This document shows positions 26,242-26,463 of a stretch of DNA of 26,463 nucleotides, piece after piece. Each line of letters starts with the position of its first letter. Positions within the stretch are counted from its first letter, which is position 1. This DNA is from a virus. The translations under genes and the position numbers were made by a program. Location: the IMG/VR virus record IMGVR_UViG_3300013125_000041, positions 1 to 26,463 of that record, one strand, 5' to 3'. Under the pieces are notes generated by a model. The model did not search any database. It was not told the origin of the DNA and saw nothing but the letters and a program-made list of their open reading frames with translations.

Positions 26242-26463
26242 GCTAGTTCGGTGAAATTGCGTGCACCCATATCATTTGTTCCCTCCGGAAGGTCGCTGTT
26301 GGTGTCATTGACGTCATCTGTGATCGGGTAGATATGAATTTGCTCATCTTTTTTGAAGACGATGACTTTCTTGACGTCATCGTCGATTTTCATGTCTTCT
26401 TTTATATCAATCACAACGCCTTCAGTTTCTTTGAGAAGGCACGATAGGGTTGCCGCGAATATC
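26238..26463 (-). CDS. Unknown protein, 3' end (cut by window edge)
   Basis: An open frame enters from the right edge and stops at a TGA overlapping the gp52-like ATG (CATGA). The visible 74 residues include GVVIDIKEDMKIDDDVKKVI, QIHIYPITDD and an acidic tail ending NFTELA. Overlap suggests co-translation with the topoisomerase subunit. It could be the end of a topoisomerase partner or an unrelated small protein; the visible part carries no diagnostic motif. Confidence 0.6.
   Translation of the reverse strand, partial: IFAATLSCLLKETEGVVIDIKEDMKIDDDVKKVIVFKKDEQIHIYPITDDVNDTNSDLPEGTNDMGARNFTELA

Overview
The window looks like part of a large, lytic, T4-like (tailed myovirus-type) phage genome. 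The evidence is a T4 gp52-type topoisomerase subunit, repeated T4-style late promoter boxes (TATAAATA-like), a dense tRNA cluster, many free-standing homing-endonuclease-type genes, class II ribonucleotide reductase, PRPP synthetase and an amidase endolysin. Most starts are preceded by A-rich sequence rather than a Shine-Dalgarno motif, a small lipoprotein has a Bacteroidota-like signal, and a GH16 glucanase is present. Together these suggest, as inference only, a Bacteroidota (perhaps marine flavobacterial) host.

Region 1 (1-8307, nearly all minus strand) is a tRNA array invaded by selfish endonuclease genes. I can read about 18 tRNA cloverleaves with a named anticodon (Phe, Val, Glu x2, Ala x2, Pro, Thr x2, Trp, Asp x2, Lys, Tyr, Asn, Gly and two CAT species), several non-canonical tRNA-like units, and fragments. 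Between them lie five GIY-YIG genes with nearly the same N-terminus, a GIY-YIG/HTH fusion, a frameshifted zinc-finger/DUF559 gene, and fragments of HNH, DUF559 and EVKG-type nucleases. Several of these genes end inside or directly against the 5' end of the next tRNA. The GIY-YIG genes with the shared N-terminus are preceded by a hairpin whose loop carries a late promoter box and whose 3' arm covers or abuts the start codon, as in the known control of T4 intron endonucleases.

Region 2 (8308-10899) holds a strong terminator, a putative 41-aa late microprotein unit, one acidic plus-strand protein and small minus-strand genes, including a 59-aa UVR-motif protein.

Region 3 (10911-16445, minus) is a tightly overlapping operon for sugar or surface modification: an acetyltransferase-FkbM methyltransferase fusion, a glycosyltransferase-like protein, a PglD/NeuD-type acetyltransferase, a compact DegT aminotransferase and a second FkbM-like methyltransferase. 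A metallophosphoesterase and a zinc-ribbon protein lie upstream of them. A 55-aa lipoprotein with its own late promoter and terminator follows (16505-16760).

Region 4 (16810-19917, minus) is a 'fractured' class II ribonucleotide reductase. The gene is split in two, each half carries half of a split intein of the NrdJ-1 type, and a PD-(D/E)XK endonuclease gene sits between them behind another hairpin-borne late promoter.

Region 5 (20236-21846, plus) is an amidase plus GH16 glucanase pair. Region 6 (21843-26463, minus) carries PRPP synthetase, several small unknown genes, the topoisomerase medium subunit and the 3' end of a further gene.
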